This document shows positions 58,982 to 64,000 of a stretch of DNA of 64,000 bases, piece after piece (position 1 is the first letter of the stretch; each line of letters opens with the position of its first letter). The notes below the pieces were generated by a model. It made no database searches. It was not told where the DNA came from and was given only the letters and a program-made list of their open reading frames with translations. Made by a program: the position numbers and the translations under genes. The stretch is from Escarpia spicata (taxonomy: Eukaryota; Annelida; Polychaeta; Sabellida; Siboglinidae): positions 13,657,267-13,721,266 of the forward strand of contig OZ023214.1 in the NCBI GenBank assembly GCA_963995525.1, in the 5' to 3' direction.

Positions 58982-59916
58982 TAGCTGGACGATTAATAAA
59001 GTACCATCCGAACATTAAGCCACACCGATACAACATGAACATTCACAATTATATGACAAAATAAAATTTCGCAGTAAATAGTACAATGTGTGTAATTACA
59101 TTATTTATAATATTGTCAATATTGTCGTTTGCCTACGTATTAATAGAATAAACAAATTTTGAAGCTATTAGCCCATGCAAAGTTGATAATATAATGTGTA
59201 GCCATACCCAATGCTGGCTGTCGGGATATTTCAAATCTGTAATGTCAGTAATGATCATTATTTTGCTACACAAGGCGGGTGCAGGGATAGGCTTTCAACG
59301 CACAAAGTGTGACCCCTTCCTTTGGAAATTTACTATACACAAAATATGCACTGTATCCTGGATAAGTTGACAAATGAAATTCATATAGTAAATCACATAT
59401 ATAGCATCAGCGCGATGGACATGATCATGTTTACCAGTCAACCAAAACAATTACTAGTAGGTTGAAATGGCAAACAACTTATTGTTTATAACTTTGTAAT
59501 AAATAGGGTAAACCATTTTTTCCAAACTGAAGTTAGACAAACTATGCCAATTATAAACAACAGTGAAGTCATACTTTTGTGCATGAGTGGAAGAGATATG
59601 TACTAAAAAAACAACAGAGGCTAAGGGTCATGCTGAACATCTGGCTGAGGTTGCTATTGCATAAAGACAAGTACGGGACAGATAACTTTGTGTGTGCAAA
59701 CTATTTATTTAGATACAACTAAAAGTGTTGCTATTATACAGTTTGGTATGTATCCTTTTAAACGTGTAATTATACAGCAAAATATAATTACATTACTTTT
59801 GGCACTATTATAGTATTTTATACCTTTATTAATTATTACATTGATGAATACTACCGAGTATGTTATAATAAAGTATCATGAAATGTTTATATATATTAAC
59901 TTCTGCAAAACTCTTG

Positions 59917-60060
59917 CACAGTACTGTGTCACATGGGTGGCACAGTACTGTGTCACATGGGTGGCACCGTACTGTGTCACATGGGTGGCACAGTACGGTG
60001 TCACATGGGTGGCACAGTACTGTGTCACATGGGTGGCACAGTACTGTGTCACATGGGTGG
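59917..60060. repeat. 24-bp minisatellite, six exact-length copies
   Basis: Unit CACAGTACTGTGTCACATGG + GTGG, with palindrome CACAGTACTGTG. It abuts the SINE-like copy that begins at 60061. Confidence 0.97.
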
Positions 60061-60130
60061 CACGGTGGCATAGAGTTAGAAAATTGGACTCTCAATTTAA
60101 TTAATTCGGTTTCGAAACTGGTTGGCTGCT
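60061..60130 (+). repeat. tRNA-derived SINE head, second copy
   Basis: TGGCATAGAGTTAGA and GGTTTCGAAAC (60108-60118) match the A- and B-box regions of the copy at 3567-3640. Confidence 0.5.
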
Positions 60131-60457
60131 GTTTTGAAGTTTGGGCATTTTGTTTATTCCTTTATAATTTCTGTTGTTTTCAGATTAGACTGTATTTGTC
60201 TCCCGAATCCTATGGCACAGGCCACAGCAGATATATATTGGCAGCTCCCTTACAAGTACTTTTCAAGACATCTTACAATGTAACGATGTTTGTGCCAAGA
60301 ACATGAATTCAATAAATAACGTGCGTGCTACTGTAGCATAGGAAATAACAGTTGATCAGATTAACAAGATAATATAAGTTGTAACACAGGTAAGAATGCC
60401 AACTCAAAACAACGTGTGTATTATATTTATATGGTACTTATTTATTATAAACAACAT

Positions 60458-60655
60458 AACATCACATATTCCCAATATTATATGGCAGTACTAATAGCCA
60501 ATAGGTCTATCTCTACTAGACTCTGGTAACATCATATTCCCAATATTATATGGCAATACTAATAGCCAATAGGTCTATCTCTACTAGACTCTGGTAACAT
60601 CATATTCCCAATATTATATGGCAACATGCCAATAGGCCTATCTCTGGTAACATCA
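60458..60655. repeat. About 67-bp tandem repeat, three copies
   Basis: Unit starting ACATCATATTCCCAATATTA and ending in CTAGACTCTGGTA; the third copy is shortened. Confidence 0.9.
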
Positions 60656-61269
60656 ACATCGTCGAGCCCGCGGTCATCATACTGACATACAATGTCAATG
60701 AATGATACATTGATACAAAATAAGTAATAACAGAAATAATACAGCGTCAGCATCAGCGTGACCAATGTGGAAATCATGTTACTAAAAAAGTCTAATCACC
60801 TACTAATGTCGTAATGAATTTACGATATTTTATATTTTGAATTGTCTTGTATTCAAAGTTATAGTAGTACCATGTTGGTTTCATTGTGCACAGCGAAGTA
60901 CGTTCCTTCAGCATTATTCTATCGATGTTCCTCTGCGCATTTCACCACAAAATAAAAACATGTCACAACGGCGAACTGTCATAGTTTTATAGTCGAAAGT
61001 TGATGTTGTTTATAAATAGCTGTAGGTTTGTTATCTTCGCCAATGAGAGAGTTCCATTGGCCGCTTGTGTATTTGAAGAAAAAAAACAACGTCATTGCGT
61101 CTAAGGAGCTCTTTCTTTTGCTCTCGTACTCAAGACGGCGTACTCAGTTGAGTACGTACTCAAAACGTTTTATAACCACCGTGAGCAAGGATTCTCCGGT
61201 GAGCATGAAATCTCAAGTCTGAGCATGGAGTTGAGTATGAGCACCGAGTATGCTTTATAACCTCAGACC

Positions 61270-62037
61270 TAGGTGCTTATATGGTTATGTTGAACAAGTA
61301 AGTTAAGAGGTCTGGTTGTAACCTGAAGGAACCTACTTCTCTAGGTGGCAGTGTAGATATCAGGTATGAAATTAAGCCAAGCAGAATTACGTTTAACTGG
61401 CGGATGTGATCAAAATACACTTTCGTTTGGTTGCATTTTTAGTGCTCGTGGTAGTCAGATTTGTAGAGCAACATGAGGAATGGCTGAGCTGTTCTAAGCA
61501 AGGTTACTTGACTATTCATTGCTTGGTCATTGACTCACTGGGCTGTTTGACTGGTGACACAATAATTTCTTCTGGAAGGCTTTTTCTTTGAGACGGAACA
61601 GGTAGTTAAATCTAGGCTACCACTGTATACTAGTAGTTGTGGCAACAGTGAAATAACAGCTGTGTTGTCGTGTTCATTTGGTCTTCACTGACACAGGTTT
61701 CTATTTATAAACGGTTGGGATTGTTTAGATATCAACACATACATCGATGCTATTATTTACTTGTCGTGACTGTGAAGTTCACAAGTGATAGTGGTCATGT
61801 TGAGCAAAGAAAGGGAACGGTTATGACGTTGGTTGCATGAATAAATATAGGCTAGCAATTTTGTTTATTTATTTATAGTTGCTGTAATGTGTTACTTATT
61901 TGTAATATTTACCTACTTTTCTTTTAGAATTACAATTTACTTGTACCTCTTTTTTAATGTCATAATTAAATTTTGTAGGGCTCCATCTTTGAATGCCTGT
62001 GTTTTATGTGCCCTTTGGCAGTTAGTTTACCATTACT
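61270..62037. other. Unassigned stretch
   Basis: No feature I can support. Confidence 0.3.
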
Positions 62038-62875
62038 GTGACTGATTATGAATGTTCAATGGTCATGATATTTACTGGTTATGAATGTTCACTGGTCATG
62101 ATGTTTACTGATTATGAATGTTCAATGGTCATGATGTTTACTGGTTATGAATGTTCACTGGTCATGGTGTTTACTGATTATGAATGTTCAATGGTCAGGA
62201 TGTTTACTGGTTATGAATGTTCACTGGTCATTGTGTTTATTGATTATGAATGTTCAATGTTCCTTATGTTTACTGGTTATGAATGTTCACTGGTCATGGT
62301 GTTTACTGGTTATGAATGTTCAATGGTCATGATGTTTACTGGTTATGAATGTTCAATGGTCATGGTGTTTACTGATTACGAATGTTCAATGGTCATGATG
62401 TTTACTGGTTATGAATGTTCACTGGTCATGGTGTTTACTGATTATGAATGTTCAATGGTCAGGATGTTTACTGGTTATGAATGTTCACTGGTCATTGTGT
62501 TTATTGATTATGAATGTTCAATGTTCGTGATGTTTACTGGTTATGAATGTTCACTGGTCATGGTGTTTACTGGTTATGAATGTTCAATGGTCATGATGTT
62601 TGCTGGTTATGAATGTTCAATGGTCATGGTGTTTACTGATTACGAATGTTCAATGGTCATGATGTTTACTGGTTATGAATGTTCAATGGTCATGGTGTTT
62701 ACTGGTTATGAATGTTCAATGGTCATGGTGTTTACTGGTTATGAATGTTCAATGGTCATGGTGTTTACTGGTTATGAATGTTCAGTGGTCATGATGTTTA
62801 CTGGTTATGAATGTTCACTGGTTATGGTGTTTACTGGTTATGAATGTTCAATGGTCATGATGTTTACTGATTATG
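62038..62875 (+). repeat. 33-bp minisatellite, about 25 copies
   Basis: Unit ATGTTTACTGGTTATGAATG + TTCA(A/C)TGGTCATG, with GGTTAT/GATTAT and CAATGG/CACTGG variants. In frame by size, so it makes a 286-residue open frame (FTGYECSMVM units) that is likely an artefact. It probably lies upstream of, or in a 5' intron of, the gene starting at 63083. Confidence 0.97.
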
Positions 62876-63082
62876 AACCTGGAGCAACCTGTTTTTAACA
62901 CTGACGATATTATAATTGTGAATGGCATGTGTCAGTCACACGGCCATAACACTATTATGATGAACATGACAAGATTACGTGTGTCAGGTACCTGATCATA
63001 ACTCTGACTATCAGCTTGATTTATGTAGCCAGTTAAGAAAATCCTATCAGTGACGTCATTCCAAAGTTTGTTGTTCTTGCAG

Positions 63083-63165
63083 GAGGTAGCTGTACCAAGA
63101 CAAGATGTCTGAGGATGCTGCAAAGGGAAGCAGTTCCGGCAGCTTTAGTCAACTGCAAGTCACAA
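63083..63165 (+). CDS. Probable first coding exon of an unrecognised gene
   Basis: Acceptor TTGTTCTTGCAG, 22 bases of leader, then ATG at 63105 and MSEDAAKGSSSGSFSQLQVT, with a strong donor GTAAGT at 63166 (phase 1). The acidic, Ser/Gly-rich start looks like a cytosolic or nuclear protein. The upstream acceptor implies a non-coding first exon further left. The remaining exons are outside the window or not seen. Confidence 0.55.
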
Positions 63166-63715
63166 GTAAGTCTCAGTCCTGATAGCTGTCAACATTTAAT
63201 TACTGAAACATCAATATAAATAAATAAAATTTACCCTATAATGTGGTATAATTTAAGAAACTGTTGATACTAAATTTAATATGCACAATACAGTTTCAGA
63301 TTCCCCATATTGTGGCATTTGTGGGTCATTCACAATTGTTTACACAATCGCAAACAATGTTGATAATTTAATGTTTATGAAATTTATATGAACCAACATT
63401 ACAAAATTAGTATATCTTTAAACCCTTGTGTTCACTTTGTACGAATAGGTAAATGTACTTGTGAACAACCCGACCCCTTAGTGTGTTACCTAGTAGCAAT
63501 GAGAAAGCTCTAAAATAAAATATATTAATAGCAACTAATAAAGTATATTAATACCAACGGCATATTATATAAAATTAATGAGCCTGTGGGAAAGCTACAC
63601 ACCGGTGCATATTACGGAAATGAACAGGTACGTACTGGTGTGTATTGTAGATAGAAAAGGGTTAATGTAACTTACACTGTTACAGTAAGTTGCACTATGA
63701 ATGGCACTGTACCAG
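63166..63715. other. Presumed intron, AT-rich
   Basis: Nothing else seen before the Harbinger terminus. Confidence 0.4.
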
Positions 63716-64000
63716 GGCTCGAGGTTATAAAGCATACTCGGTGCTCATACTCAACTCCATGCTCAGACTCGAGATTTCATGCTCACCGGAGAATCCGTGC
63801 TCACGGTGGTTATAAAACTTCTTGAGTACGTACTCAACTGAGTACGCCGTCTTGAGTATGAGAGCAAAAGAAAGAGCTCCGTGGATGTAATGACGCGGTT
63901 TTATTCAAATACACAAGCGACCAGATGGAACTCTCTCGTTGGCGAAGATAACGAACCTACATGTATTTACAAAACAACATCAACTTCCGACTATAAAACA
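63716..64000 (-). mobile_element. Second Harbinger copy, inverted, cut by window end
   Basis: Begins GGCTCGAGGTTATAAAGC after CAG and matches the complement of 60985-61269 at roughly nine in ten bases. The rest of the element would lie beyond 64000. Confidence 0.85.

Larger units (their letters stand above)
58430..61269 (+). mobile_element. PIF/Harbinger-type transposon, decayed
   Basis: Terminal inverted repeats: GGCCCGAGGTTATAAAGC on the left and, on the complement of the right end, GGTCTGAGGTTATAAAGC. Neighbouring triplets are CTG and TAG, in line with a 3-bp Harbinger duplication that has decayed. A HARBI1-like relic lies at 58651-58981. Later material sits inside: a 24-bp minisatellite, a SINE and a 67-bp triplication. 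Confidence 0.75.

Overview
The window is animal nuclear DNA: genes are split into small exons with GT/AG introns, LINE retrotransposons of several clades and hAT and Harbinger DNA transposons fill much of the space, tRNA-derived SINEs are present, and micro- and minisatellites are abundant. Avidin-fold exons, a P2X7-ballast-type domain gene and the CR1/RTE LINE mix suggest a marine invertebrate (mollusc, annelid or amphioxus are all possible). I cannot fix the species from sequence alone. There are no bacterial features.

Bases 1-18600 hold the most interesting gene: seven exons (3350-18407, + strand) whose splice phases agree at every junction. They encode the C-terminal part of one avidin-type domain, a short linker, a complete second avidin-type domain, and a C-terminal exon that looks like a GPI-anchor signal. 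The 5' end lies upstream of the window. The second domain keeps most avidin biotin-contact residues; the first has lost several. One intron (7496-17274) is swollen to 9.8 kb by a nest: a CR1 LINE holds an RTE-like LINE, which holds a hAT element with a 6-bp target duplication; an opposite-strand CR1 3' end lies beyond.

Bases 18600-36000 are almost solid retrotransposon: a tandem segmental duplication with TA/CA microsatellites and a LINE tail (20-22.5 kb), a PHD-finger CR1 LINE on the - strand (23.3-32.1 kb) split cleanly by a near-complete LINE on the + strand (24.5-29.2 kb), and a jockey/CR1-like LINE on the - strand (33-35.9 kb). Bases 36.6-43.2 kb hold two copies of a duplicated segment, each with a GT-rich minisatellite of very different length, and between them a 1-kb unit packed with GGACCC hairpins.

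Bases 45.9-48.2 kb carry a three-exon gene or pseudogene with a P2X7-C-terminal-like domain. Bases 49.6-64 kb hold a transposon-derived exon-like piece, an old hAT element (52.2-54.9 kb) with LINE debris inside, large minisatellites (54-bp, 40-bp and 33-bp units), a decayed Harbinger element (58.4-61.3 kb) and the start of a second, inverted copy at the right edge. A short exon near 63.1 kb probably begins another gene.

A recurring theme is short tandem amplification inside transposon coding regions: 87 bp x3, 35 bp x12, ~95 bp x2 and 78 bp x6 in four different LINE reading frames.
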